A stretch of 20,022 bases of DNA from contig CAXGAP010000023.1 in assembly GCA_964008075.1 (NCBI GenBank), forward strand, positions 1-20,022, given 5' to 3'. Shown here in pieces: positions 6,314 through 15,127 of the stretch (the first letter of the stretch is position 1; the number at the start of each line of letters is the position of its first letter). Under the pieces are notes generated by a model. That model ran no database searches. It worked only from the letters and a program-made list of their open reading frames with translations, and had not been told where the DNA came from. A program made the translations under genes and the position numbers. This DNA is from UBA724 sp964008075. Its GTDB lineage: Bacteria; Bacteroidota; Bacteroidia; Flavobacteriales; Flavobacteriaceae.

Positions 6314-7717
6314 ATGAAAAAGTATGCCCTAATAACAGTTCTGCTGACAATGTTTTACTCTGAAGCCCAGCAGAAAATAGACTCATTGATGCTCCAATCG
6401 ATTTACAGAACAGCACTCCTTGACGGAAAAGCTTACGATTGGTTAGACTACCTAACAAACCAAATCGGTGGGCGACTTTCAGGGTCGCTCAGTGCAGAAC
6501 GTGCTGTAGAGTGGTCAAAGGAAGAATTGGAAAAGTTAAACCTTGACAAAGTGTGGCTACAGCCTGTATTGGTGCCAAAGTGGGTGCGAGGACCAAAAGA
6601 ATTTGCATTGATTGAAACAGAGCCAGGCGTAACATTCAATGTTCCGATAACTGCGCTTGGTGGCTCAGTCGCAACACCATCAGTTGGTTTAAAAGCAAAT
6701 GTTGTAGAGGTGCAAAATTTTCAAGAGTTGGCAGCTTTGGGACGAGAAAAAATCGATGGTAAAATTGTGTTTTTCAATCGCCCCATGCAAGCAGATTTGA
6801 TCAGTACATTCTCTGCTTATGGGGGTTGTGTCAATCAACGTTATGATGGTGCTCGACAGGCTAGTAAATATGGTGCTATTGGGGTGATCGTACGTTCGAT
6901 GAGTCTTCGTATGGATGACCATCCACATACAGGTGCAATGAGTTATGGTGATCAACCAATCAGCAAGCGCATACCAGCTGCTGCAATAAGTACCAACGCT
7001 GCAGAGAAGTTGAGCAACCTTCTTAAAATCGCACCAAAACTCAAATTTTTATTTCGCCAACAGTGCAAGCAGTATGACGATGTATTGTCGTATAATGTCA
7101 TTGGAGAAATCACTGGATCAGAGTATCCAGATGAAATAATTTTGGTTGGGGGTCATCTCGACTCTTGGGATTTAGGTGATGGCGCGCATGATGATGGTGC
7201 AGGCTGTGTGCAATCGATGGAGGTCTTAAGATTGTTTCAGCAATTGCAATACAAACCCAAACGCACACTACGTGTGGTATTGTTTATGAATGAAGAAAAT
7301 GGTCTAAGGGGAGGTCGAAAGTATGCCGAAATGGCTGCCTTGAAAGGAGAGACTCATATTTTTGCTCTTGAGTCAGATGCAGGTGGATTTACCCCTAGAG
7401 GTTTTAATTTTGACCTTCCTGATTATGAGTTTGTGCAAATTAGATCATGGGAACCCCTTTTTAAGCCCTATTTGATTCATTATTTTGAAAAAGGAGGCAG
7501 TGGTGCAGATATTGGGCCACTAAAAACCAAAACAAATGTATTGGCTGGTTTACGCCCTGACTCTCAACGCTATTTCGATCATCATCACGCAGCTACAGAT
7601 ACCTTCGATGCTGTCAACAAAAGAGAACTTGAATTGGGAGCGGCTACCTTAACTTCCCTTATCTATCTATATGACACCTATGGCCTTGTTGGAGGATCGC
7701 CAATAGAAAACAAATAA
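6314..7717 (+). CDS. secreted M28 family zinc peptidase
   Basis: This 467-residue exported protein belongs to peptidase family M28, in the branch resembling carboxypeptidase Q. The ATG at 6314 gives a signal peptide, MKKYALITVLLTMFYSEA, with likely cleavage before QQ, a common Bacteroidota pattern. A PA-like insert spans roughly 110-250. The two-zinc site is visible: H281 in GGHLDSWD, D293 in AHDDGAG, general base and ligand E327/E328 in MNEENG, D355 in ESDAGG, and a histidine in DHHHAATDT (422-430, probably H425). It is expected to release amino acids or dipeptides in the periplasm or outside the cell. The gene starts 13 bases after the response regulator stop and ends 7 bases before the MATE gene. 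A link to the response regulator is possible but not shown. Confidence 0.92.
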   Translation: MKKYALITVLLTMFYSEAQQKIDSLMLQSIYRTALLDGKAYDWLDYLTNQIGGRLSGSLSAERAVEWSKEELEKLNLDKVWLQPVLVPKWVRGPKEFALIETEPGVTFNVPITALGGSVATPSVGLKANVVEVQNFQELAALGREKIDGKIVFFNRPMQADLISTFSAYGGCVNQRYDGARQASKYGAIGVIVRSMSLRMDDHPHTGAMSYGDQPISKRIPAAAISTNAAEKLSNLLKIAPKLKFLFRQQCKQYDDVLSYNVIGEITGSEYPDEIILVGGHLDSWDLGDGAHDDGAGCVQSMEVLRLFQQLQYKPKRTLRVVLFMNEENGLRGGRKYAEMAALKGETHIFALESDAGGFTPRGFNFDLPDYEFVQIRSWEPLFKPYLIHYFEKGGSGADIGPLKTKTNVLAGLRPDSQRYFDHHHAATDTFDAVNKRELELGAATLTSLIYLYDTYGLVGGSPIENK

Positions 7718-7724
7718 TTATACT

Positions 7725-9101
7725 TTGAATATAGCTGCTTATACCAAAGAGTTTTCATACAACCTAAAATTGTCTTATCCAGTCATAATTGGTATGCTAG
7801 GACACTCCTTTGTTCAGTTTATTGACAATATTATGGTTGGGCAACTCGGAACAGCTGAACTGGCAGCGATCTCTCTTGGCAACAGCTTTATTTTTATTGC
7901 CATGTCGGTTGGTATTGGATTCTCAACTGCTATAACCCCACTAGTAGCTGAGGGGGATTCCGCTAAACGACCAGCAGAAGTCAAATCCATTTTCTGTCAT
8001 GGATTGTTGTGGTGTTTTGTTTTGGGATTGGCATTGTTTTTATCAGTTTACCTATCTCGGAATTTAATGTTCTCTATGGGACAACCCGATGAGGTTGTCG
8101 AATTGGCATTTCCCTACTTAAAGTGGGTAGCTGTTTCGCTATTTCCATTGATTGTTTTTCAGGCATTTAAGCAATTTACAGATGGGATGTCGCTAACTCG
8201 ATATTCCATGTATGCAACTGTACTTGCCAATGTCGTCAATGTACTTGTCAATTATGTATTGATATTTGGTAAATGGGGCTTCCCTGCATGGGGCATAACT
8301 GGTGCTGCGATTGGAACACTGCTCTCACGAATAGTGATGCTTTTCGCATTGATTCTTTTGATTCGGTTTCATAAAAAACTATCGTACTATATGAAAGGAA
8401 TTTGGCAACAAACCTATTCCAAAGTGCAAATGCGAAAGCTCTTCAGCTTGGGGTTTCCCTCAGCACTTCAAATGCTGTTTGAAGTTACATTTTTCACATC
8501 TGCAATATGGGTATGTGGACTATTGGGCAAAAATGAACAAGCAGCAAATCAAATTGCACTCAACATATCATCTATGACTTTTATGGTCGCTATGGGGTTG
8601 AGCGTAGCAGCCATGGTAAGGGTTGGTAATCAAAAGGGATTGGGTGCATTTATCGACCTTCGTCGTATTGCCCAGTCAGTGTTTTTACTCACTTTAATCA
8701 TTGATATCATCTTTGCAGTGGTCTTTATTTTCGCCAAAGATGCTTTTCCGTGGTTGTATCTCGAATCCTCAACAGCAGTTGATGTGATTGAGGTGGCAAC
8801 AATCGCTTCCTCTTTATTTTTAGTCGCTGCCTTTTTTCAAATCTTTGATGGAGCACAAGTGGTTGCACTTGGTGCCTTGCGTGGATTGCAAGATGTTATT
8901 GTTCCTACCTGGATTTGCTTTGCATCATATGGGCTGGTCGGATTTACTACCATGGTTTACCTCGGCCTATTCACACCTCTAGGATCATTTGGCGTATGGA
9001 TCGGACTTTTGGCTGGTTTGGTCGCATCTTCATTGTTATTGTATCTTCGTTTTTTGTATCAAACCAACAAACTTATTCGCAACAATGGAACAATTACCTG
9101 A
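7725..9101 (+). CDS. MATE family efflux transporter (TTG start)
   Basis: This 458-residue inner-membrane protein is a multidrug and toxic compound extrusion (MATE) transporter, expected to export organic cations or other compounds by Na+ or H+ antiport. About twelve hydrophobic segments form two similar halves. The first half carries the family's FIDNIMVGQLGTAELAAISL block and the second carries NQIALNISSMTFMVAMGLSV. The start is TTG at 7725: the next in-frame ATG (residue 24) would remove part of the first helix, and residues 2-23 (NIAAYTKEFSYNLKLSYPV) match the usual N-terminus of flavobacterial relatives. No clear ribosome binding site is present, as is normal in this phylum. The substrate is unknown. 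The last 17 bases overlap the next gene in another frame. Confidence 0.93.
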   Translation: MNIAAYTKEFSYNLKLSYPVIIGMLGHSFVQFIDNIMVGQLGTAELAAISLGNSFIFIAMSVGIGFSTAITPLVAEGDSAKRPAEVKSIFCHGLLWCFVLGLALFLSVYLSRNLMFSMGQPDEVVELAFPYLKWVAVSLFPLIVFQAFKQFTDGMSLTRYSMYATVLANVVNVLVNYVLIFGKWGFPAWGITGAAIGTLLSRIVMLFALILLIRFHKKLSYYMKGIWQQTYSKVQMRKLFSLGFPSALQMLFEVTFFTSAIWVCGLLGKNEQAANQIALNISSMTFMVAMGLSVAAMVRVGNQKGLGAFIDLRRIAQSVFLLTLIIDIIFAVVFIFAKDAFPWLYLESSTAVDVIEVATIASSLFLVAAFFQIFDGAQVVALGALRGLQDVIVPTWICFASYGLVGFTTMVYLGLFTPLGSFGVWIGLLAGLVASSLLLYLRFLYQTNKLIRNNGTIT

Positions 9102-9312
9102 ATTTCTTTTAGCTGATTCATCAGAAAGCCCAGCGTCAATTTTTGTTATTCACACTACTTTTCCTCGCTTTGTTATCAACCTTCAAAACGATGAAATTGA
9201 ATGGTGGGAATCATTTAATAATGAGGACAAGGACATAGCAGTTCAGGAGGTTTCACATTGGGTGAAAGAGGCCACTCAATTTTATGATCGTGAAATTTCA
9301 ACCTACGAATGA
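9085..9312 (+). CDS. small acidic protein of unknown function
   Basis: This is a 75-residue protein I cannot assign to a family. It begins MEQLPEFLLADSSESPASIF, has no signal peptide, cysteine or membrane segment, and is clearly acidic. A central FVIHTTFPRFVINL stretch looks like two beta strands. EIEWWESF and an amphipathic helical C-terminal half (about residues 49-72) follow. It is probably cytoplasmic. The start overlaps the last 17 bases of the MATE gene, and its stop shares ATGA with the PAP2 start. Such coupling on both sides argues for a translated gene rather than a chance frame. The frame is open further upstream inside the MATE gene, but the ATG at 9085 gives the sensible N-terminus. 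Confidence 0.75.
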   Translation: MEQLPEFLLADSSESPASIFVIHTTFPRFVINLQNDEIEWWESFNNEDKDIAVQEVSHWVKEATQFYDREISTYE

Positions 9313-9854
9313 TACAGCTTGACAAACAGCTTTTTTTATTTTTAAATTCTCTTGGGACTTCAAATTGGGATGGCTTTTGGTTGTTTATGACCAATAAATA
9401 CAATATGATACCGCTATATCTGTTTTTGTTGATATATTCATTTAAACACATTGGCTGGAAGAAGGGCCTATGGTATGTCCTCACAATTGCCTTGCTCATC
9501 AGTTGTACAGATCAAACCACCAACTTGTTCAAGGATGGCTTTGAACGACTGCGCCCTTGTCATGACCCAGAAATAGCACCTTTGATGCGTTTGGTGAAAG
9601 AACGATGTGGTGGTTTATACGGATTTTTTTCAGGTCACGCCTCAAACTCCTTTGCTTTAGCAGTTTTCTTTATTACATTTTTTAAGGCGATTTCTCCCAC
9701 CATGCGCTGGCTACTATTGTGGGCTGCTATCGTTGCTTACAGCAGAGTTTATGTTGGGGTTCATTACCCAATAGATATTCTAAGTGGTGCTTTTTTTGGA
9801 TCGCTTGTTGGCTTCTTTTTTGCGCGTATTGCACGTCGGTTTTTTCTCCCTTAA
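9309..9854 (+). CDS. PAP2 family membrane phosphatase
   Basis: This 181-residue polytopic membrane protein belongs to the type 2 phosphatidic acid phosphatase family, which removes phosphate from lipid substrates such as undecaprenyl pyrophosphate, phosphatidate or phosphatidylglycerol phosphate. The three active-site motifs are intact: K75 with R82-P83 (KDGFERLRP), S108-G109-H110 (FFSGHAS), and S145-R146 with H152 and D156 (SRVYVGVHYPID). Hydrophobic helices surround them, and the active site is expected on the periplasmic face. The gene starts at an ATGA overlap with the 75-residue protein, so the two are probably translationally coupled. It closes the plus-strand operon. The next gene, msrA, is convergent and 38 bases away, with no obvious terminator between. 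The substrate is undetermined. Confidence 0.92.
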   Translation: MIQLDKQLFLFLNSLGTSNWDGFWLFMTNKYNMIPLYLFLLIYSFKHIGWKKGLWYVLTIALLISCTDQTTNLFKDGFERLRPCHDPEIAPLMRLVKERCGGLYGFFSGHASNSFALAVFFITFFKAISPTMRWLLLWAAIVAYSRVYVGVHYPIDILSGAFFGSLVGFFFARIARRFFLP

Positions 9855-9892
9855 TCCTTGTAAACAAACACCTAGTGATCCTTCAATTATTG

Positions 9893-10564
9893 TCATTTAC
9901 TCTCTTTTAAAACCTCAGGCCTTTTTTGCTTAAAATTGTTTAAGCGTGGAATTGAAATCTGACGAACATAAGGATGTGATGGATTTAGTTTTTCAAAATC
10001 TTGGTGATATTCTTCAGCTTTGTAAAACACAGTATGGGGCTTGATTTCAGTTACAATAGGGTTGCTAAACACTTGCTTGTTCGTCAACTCTTCGATGTAG
10101 TCTTCAATGATTTTCTTTTCCTGTTCATTGCTATAGAAAGCAATCGAACGATACTGTGTGCCTCTGTCTGGCCCTTGACGATTTTTTGTTGTTGGGTCAT
10201 GTGAATCGAAAAAAACAGCCAACAGCGTTTTAAAATCAACCTTTTCAGGATCGTAGTATACCTCTACTGTTTCGGCATGACCTGTACGTCCAGTGCCAAT
10301 TTGCTGATAATTTGGATTGACAGTGGTTCCGCCAGCATAGCCTGAAATCACTTCCACAACACCATAAACACTTTCATAAATGGCTTCGACACACCAAAAG
10401 CAACCAGATGCAAAATAAGTAGTTTTATATTGCTGAAGGGTAGGGGCGTTTGGCAAACCAACCGCTACTGCATTGTTCGTGATCTTTGGTGGTGCGATTT
10501 GACAAGAGGATATAAAAAGATAAATCATCACGAACAAAAAGGAGTAGGCGATTGAAGTTTTCAT
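9893..10564 (-). CDS. msrA: MsrA, methionine sulfoxide reductase, lipoprotein form
   Basis: This 223-residue protein reduces methionine-S-sulfoxide in proteins. The MsrA domain begins near residue 47, with nucleophile C55 in ASGCFWCVE and a second cysteine at C58. The GYAGG, GHAETVEV and HDPTTKNRQGPDRGTQYRS blocks follow in order. Unlike most MsrA it starts with a lipoprotein signal: a hydrophobic stretch ending LFISSC with lipidated C21, then a linker of about 25 residues. It should therefore be anchored outside the cytoplasm, most likely facing the periplasm, since the residues after C21 (QIAPPK) are not the acidic pattern linked to surface export in Bacteroidota. It is the third gene after secA and the glycosyltransferase, 21 bases behind the latter. 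The reducing partner is not in the window. Confidence 0.93.
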   Translation of the reverse strand: MKTSIAYSFLFVMIYLFISSCQIAPPKITNNAVAVGLPNAPTLQQYKTTYFASGCFWCVEAIYESVYGVVEVISGYAGGTTVNPNYQQIGTGRTGHAETVEVYYDPEKVDFKTLLAVFFDSHDPTTKNRQGPDRGTQYRSIAFYSNEQEKKIIEDYIEELTNKQVFSNPIVTEIKPHTVFYKAEEYHQDFEKLNPSHPYVRQISIPRLNNFKQKRPEVLKESK

Positions 10565-10585
10565 AAAAAAGATTTTTGGATGTTA

Positions 10586-11689
10586 TTACAAAGATTGTGC
10601 AAAAGTGATTATTTTCTTGGCAAAACTTTTCCAACTTCTTTGCTTTAGGTAAGGCGCAAATTCATTTTTTAAAGGTTGTTCTGATTTCAAAACGTTTGCA
10701 AGACCATCGGCAATATTGCTAACAAAAGGGGTAACAATTTTTGCAACAGGCATCTTGAGTCCCTCTGACAACCCACCAACATCTGTCACAACCATTGGCC
10801 TATGATAATGCAGTGCCATTGGCGTAATACCACTCTGACTTGCTGCCTGATAGGGTTGCACAACACAATCACAAGCAGAAAACCAAACCCCAACATCTTT
10901 GTCCTCTACATAGGTTGTGTGAAAACTTATCAAATCATCCAAGCCAAGCTCTTTTGTTTTTTTCAAATAAGGCTTTATCGACACATAGGGTTCGCCAACG
11001 ATCAACACTCGAAGATTAGGAAATTGGTTTTTGAGCTGTGCCACAGCCTCAATCAGGAAATCAACCCCTTTGTATTTTCGAATCAGTCCAAAAAACAATA
11101 CAACAGGAGCATTGTTGTCAAGACCTAAAATTGCCCTTGCTTTTTCTTGTTCAATCATTGGTGCCAGTCCACAATTGATTGGATGTGGGCAAGTGATGAG
11201 AGGTATCTTTTTAATAAACCCCAACTGATTTGAAGTGTAATTTGAAAGTGAAATCAAGCCATCTTGAGCTCCCAACACATATCGCAGAGAAAAGGACTCG
11301 CTAAATTTGGGCTCATGGCCTTTGGCATTGTCAACAATTGTGATACATTTGGATCGAACCAAACGAGCGATTGTTCCCAAACATGGCCCTAAAAAAGGAG
11401 TCCAGTAGCGAAAAATTACAATTGAAGGGGTCATTTTGTTGATTGTTCTTGCAGTTCTGAACCATGACATTGGTCGAACAGAGTCGATGCTCCTTTCAAT
11501 ATCAATTTTTTCAGGTTTTGGTTTGCTGCTAAATTGTGTTTTGCCTGGAAAAAGTCGATTTGGATATAGGCGTGAAAAAGTAAACAGCTTAATATCATAT
11601 CCCAAATCAATAAGTGCTTTCGCTAAAGATTCATTTGTGTCAGCAATTCCCCCTCGATATGGATGCGCAGGGCCAATGATTACAATCAT
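10586..11689 (-). CDS. GT4-type glycosyltransferase
   Basis: This 367-residue protein has a GT-B fold and belongs to the glycosyltransferase family 4 group. The N-terminal Rossmann domain opens with IIGPAHPYRGGIADTNESLA. The C-terminal domain has the LFFGLIRKYKGVDFLIEA nucleotide-sugar-binding strand and helix (about 198-215) and the donor-site loop PYQAASQSGITPMAL (279-293), then PMVVTDVGG. The usual EX7E motif is not present as such: the first Glu position falls in QAASQSG. I recall relatives in Bacteroidota with a similar TQSGITQ-type loop. Donor and acceptor are unknown; polysaccharide or LPS sugar transfer is the likeliest role. Its ATG overlaps the secA stop in ATGA, implying coupled translation, and no own promoter is visible. 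Confidence 0.88.
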   Translation of the reverse strand: MIVIIGPAHPYRGGIADTNESLAKALIDLGYDIKLFTFSRLYPNRLFPGKTQFSSKPKPEKIDIERSIDSVRPMSWFRTARTINKMTPSIVIFRYWTPFLGPCLGTIARLVRSKCITIVDNAKGHEPKFSESFSLRYVLGAQDGLISLSNYTSNQLGFIKKIPLITCPHPINCGLAPMIEQEKARAILGLDNNAPVVLFFGLIRKYKGVDFLIEAVAQLKNQFPNLRVLIVGEPYVSIKPYLKKTKELGLDDLISFHTTYVEDKDVGVWFSACDCVVQPYQAASQSGITPMALHYHRPMVVTDVGGLSEGLKMPVAKIVTPFVSNIADGLANVLKSEQPLKNEFAPYLKQRSWKSFAKKIITFAQSL

Positions 11690-14600
11690 GATTTTTCAAT
11701 CAAAATCCATTCTCCTTTAATCAGCAGTGGTTCGGCTTGTTTGAACTTCACAGTTTTCACTTTTCCAGAAGCGATGTGTTGGATATCAACCTTTTCATTT
11801 CTACCAATTTTTGGTTTATCACGAACAATGGTTTCAACAACTTCTCTCTGTCTTTGTCCTGCAGACGCACCAACCTGTCGATTTCGCATTGCCATTTCAT
11901 CAGAGTTCAACACTTCTTCTTTTAAAGCTTTTGTGTTTTGTTTACGCCGAACGTTTCTCGCTTCGCGTATGGGCTGGCTTTCGCGTGCTGGCAATTCTCC
12001 CTTAAATAAAAATGAGATAATGTCTTTATTGATTTTATCCATCAAGGCTTTAAAAAGCTCAAAGGATTCAAATTTGTAGATCAACAAAGGATCTTTTTGT
12101 TCATGGACTGCCAACTGAACAGATTGCTTCAACTCATCCATTTTTCGCAAGTGTTCTTTCCAAGAGTCATCGATGATTGCTAAGCTGATGTTTTTTTCAA
12201 AATCTTCTATCAACTGTTTCCCCCCTGATTCGTATGCATTCTTTAGGTTTGTAACAACATTCAGTGTTTTTTTACCATCAGTAAAGGGAACAACAATGCG
12301 TTCAAACTTATTAGAGGGATTTTCATATACGTCCTTGATCACAGGAAACACCTGTTCAGCACTTTGCTTGGTCTTGTTTTGAAAACGCTCATAGGCTGCT
12401 TCATAAACCTGATCGATTAAAGTCGATTGATCTATGGTTTCAAATTCTTGCGCATCGACAGGCGAGCTTATTGAGAAGAAACGAATCAACTCAAAATCAA
12501 AGTTTTTGTAATCTTTTGCATCGAGGTTGTTTTCAACAATATTCTCTGCAGTTTCATATATCATATTTGAAATGTCCACCTTTAAACGCTCACCTTTAAG
12601 TGCATGTTTACGGCGCTTGTAAACCACTTCTCGCTGGGCATTCATCACATCATCATACTCGAGAAGACGCTTGCGAATACCAAAGTTGTTTTCCTCTACC
12701 TTTTTCTGGGCACGTTCAATCGATTTGGTCATCAAAGAATGTTGAATCACTTCTCCCTCCTTAACGCCCATACGATCCATCATTTTGGCAACGCGTTCAG
12801 AGCCAAACAAGCGCATCAAATTATCCTCCAAAGAGACATAAAACTGCGAACTCCCAGGGTCTCCTTGTCGTCCCGAACGACCTCGAAGCTGCCGATCTAC
12901 TCGTCTTGAGTCATGGCGTTCTGTACCAATAATGGCCAATCCACCAGCAGTTTTGACAGCATCATTAATTTTGATATCTGTACCGCGTCCAGCCATGTTA
13001 GTTGCAATCGTTACTATGCCTGCATGTCCAGCTTCAGCTACGATGTCGGCCTCTTTTTTATGGAGCTTTGCATTTAGAACGTTATGTTTTACATTTTGAC
13101 GCTGAAGCATTCGACTTAAGAGTTCTGATATTTCGACTGAAGTCGTACCAATCAACACCGGGCGACCTGCATTTGAAAGTTGTGTAACTTGTTCAATTAC
13201 AGCGTTGTACTTTTCCCTTTTGGTTTTATAAATCAGATCATTTTCGTCATTCCTTACAATTGGTCGGTTGGTTGGAATTTCAACAACATCAAGCTCATAA
13301 ATTTCCCAAAACTCACCTGATTCAGTTATTGCAGTACCAGTCATTCCTGCTAGTTTGCGATACATTCTGAAGTAGTTTTGAAGGGTTATGGTGGCAAAAG
13401 TTTGCGTAGCAGATTCGATCTTAACATTCTCCTTTGCCTCAATCGCTTGATGCAATCCGTCGGAATAACGACGACCTTCCATAATACGTCCTGTTTGTTC
13501 ATCGACAATCTTTACCTGATTGTCCATCACAACATAGGCGACATCTTTTTCAAAAAGAGTGTAGGCCTTTAACAGCTGATTTAAGGTGTGTATGCGTTCA
13601 CTCTTTACACTAAAATCACTGAATAACTTTTCCTTTTCATCAGCTTCGATTTTGGCATCAAGTCCTTTGCTTTCAATTTCGGCAATTTCAGCCCCTAAGT
13701 CTGGTAAAACAAAAAAATTAGTATTGTTTTTGTCATTGGACAAATGCTCAATGCCCTTGTCTGTGAGTTCAATTTGATTGTTTTTTTCATCGATCACAAA
13801 AAACAATTCAGCATCAATTATGGGCATCTCTCGGTTGTTGTCCTGCATATATTGCCCTTCTGTCTTTTGCAGAAGTTGTCGAACACCCTCTTGACTCAAA
13901 AACTTGATCAGCGCTTTGTTTTTTGGAAGTCCTCGAAAGGCGCGAAGAAGCATAAATCCACCATCTACAACATTGCCTTCGGCGATGTGTTTTTTCGCTT
14001 CGGCCAAAACAGTGTTGATATATTGTCTTTGATTTTGAAACAGTTGCGCAACCTTTGGCTTAAGCTCAGTAAACTCATGACGATCACCCTCTGGGACTGG
14101 TCCTGAAATGATTAATGGTGTTCTCGCATCATCGATCAAGACTGAATCAACCTCGTCTACAATAGCATAATTGTGCACACGTTGCACCATATCCTCGATC
14201 GAATGTGCCATGTTATCACGCAAATAGTCAAACCCAAAAGCATTGTTTGTTCCATAGGTGACATCAGCCATATAGGCTTTGCGACGTTCAGCAGAGTTTG
14301 GTTTGTGATAATCGATACAGTCAACACTAAGACCATGGAACTCAAAGATAGGTGCCATCCAAGCGCTGTCTCTCTTAGCAAGATAATCATTCACAGTGAC
14401 CAAATGAACACCACTGCCACTCAAGGCATTGAGGTACACAGGAAGTGTCGCAACAAGCGTTTTACCCTCGCCTGTCTGCATTTCACCAATTTTACCTTGA
14501 TGAAGGATGATTCCCCCAATCAGCTGTACGTCGTAGTGGATCATATCCCATGTGACTTGTTTGCCTGCTGCGTCCCAAGAATTGAACCAAGTTGCCTGAT

Positions 14601-15054
14601 CTCCTTTGAGCTTCACATAAGCTTTTGTCGCTGAAATTTCTCTGTCAAAGGGATTTGCTGTAACCTCAATTTCTGTATTGTTGGTAAATCGTTTGGCAGT
14701 TTCTTTGACAACTGCAAATGCCGATGGTAGGATCTGATCGAGAAAAGATGAAACTTCATTATTGGATTCTTCATTGAGTGCATCAATTTCAGTGTACAAT
14801 AATTCTTTCTCGTCAATATCATCGCTCTGATCAATTTGTGCTAATAGGGTATTTATTTTTTCTTGAAATGGGCTTCGAATGTCTTGAATTTGGTCTTTAA
14901 ATTCTTTGGTTTTGCTTCTCAATTCATCGTTTGAAATGTCAGAGAGTTTTTTCTCTTCTGCAAGAATTTGAGAAACGATGGGTTGAATAGATTTTAAATC
15001 TTTTCTGGATTTATCTCCAACAAAAACATTTAAGACACGATTTAAAATACTCAT
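11686..15054 (-). CDS. secA: SecA, preprotein translocase ATPase
   Basis: This 1,122-residue motor drives export of unfolded proteins through SecYEG. Walker A is MQTGEGKT (192-199) and Walker B lies in AIVDEVDSVLIDDARTP (297-313). NBD2 carries the VLIGTTSVEISE block, IATNMAGRGTDIKI and the DRQLRGRSGRQGDPG motif. The helical scaffold and wing domains follow. It is about 220 residues longer than E. coli SecA because of acidic insertions near residues 60-110 and in the preprotein cross-linking region (about 320-480), as in other Bacteroidota SecA. It lacks the C-terminal Cys-rich zinc motif that binds SecB, ending instead in KFKQAEPLLIKGEWILIEKS. It starts an operon with the glycosyltransferase and probably msrA. 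A -7 box, TATTTTTG, lies 20 bases upstream of the ATG. Confidence 0.97.
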   Translation of the reverse strand: MSILNRVLNVFVGDKSRKDLKSIQPIVSQILAEEKKLSDISNDELRSKTKEFKDQIQDIRSPFQEKINTLLAQIDQSDDIDEKELLYTEIDALNEESNNEVSSFLDQILPSAFAVVKETAKRFTNNTEIEVTANPFDREISATKAYVKLKGDQATWFNSWDAAGKQVTWDMIHYDVQLIGGIILHQGKIGEMQTGEGKTLVATLPVYLNALSGSGVHLVTVNDYLAKRDSAWMAPIFEFHGLSVDCIDYHKPNSAERRKAYMADVTYGTNNAFGFDYLRDNMAHSIEDMVQRVHNYAIVDEVDSVLIDDARTPLIISGPVPEGDRHEFTELKPKVAQLFQNQRQYINTVLAEAKKHIAEGNVVDGGFMLLRAFRGLPKNKALIKFLSQEGVRQLLQKTEGQYMQDNNREMPIIDAELFFVIDEKNNQIELTDKGIEHLSNDKNNTNFFVLPDLGAEIAEIESKGLDAKIEADEKEKLFSDFSVKSERIHTLNQLLKAYTLFEKDVAYVVMDNQVKIVDEQTGRIMEGRRYSDGLHQAIEAKENVKIESATQTFATITLQNYFRMYRKLAGMTGTAITESGEFWEIYELDVVEIPTNRPIVRNDENDLIYKTKREKYNAVIEQVTQLSNAGRPVLIGTTSVEISELLSRMLQRQNVKHNVLNAKLHKKEADIVAEAGHAGIVTIATNMAGRGTDIKINDAVKTAGGLAIIGTERHDSRRVDRQLRGRSGRQGDPGSSQFYVSLEDNLMRLFGSERVAKMMDRMGVKEGEVIQHSLMTKSIERAQKKVEENNFGIRKRLLEYDDVMNAQREVVYKRRKHALKGERLKVDISNMIYETAENIVENNLDAKDYKNFDFELIRFFSISSPVDAQEFETIDQSTLIDQVYEAAYERFQNKTKQSAEQVFPVIKDVYENPSNKFERIVVPFTDGKKTLNVVTNLKNAYESGGKQLIEDFEKNISLAIIDDSWKEHLRKMDELKQSVQLAVHEQKDPLLIYKFESFELFKALMDKINKDIISFLFKGELPARESQPIREARNVRRKQNTKALKEEVLNSDEMAMRNRQVGASAGQRQREVVETIVRDKPKIGRNEKVDIQHIASGKVKTVKFKQAEPLLIKGEWILIEKS

Positions 15055-15073
15055 GGTTTGCTATCAAAGACAT

Positions 15074-15105
15074 CAAAAATAAGGAAAAAAAGGGCTTTGA
15101 TCGAA
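15074..15105 (-). promoter_or_regulatory. candidate secA promoter
   Basis: On the minus strand TTC (15105-15103) is followed after 21 bases by TATTTTTG (15081-15074), an exact TAnnTTTG match. The final G is 20 bases from the secA ATG, implying a leader of about 15 nt. The -33 element is imperfect (TTC rather than TTG). Confidence 0.45.
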
Positions 15106-15127
15106 TAAATGATGAAGCTAAAAATTT

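Noticed and set aside
14173..14634. Antisense open frame of 153 codons inside secA
   Set aside because: The secA frame is intact and conserved here. The antisense product shows no domain, signal peptide or start context.
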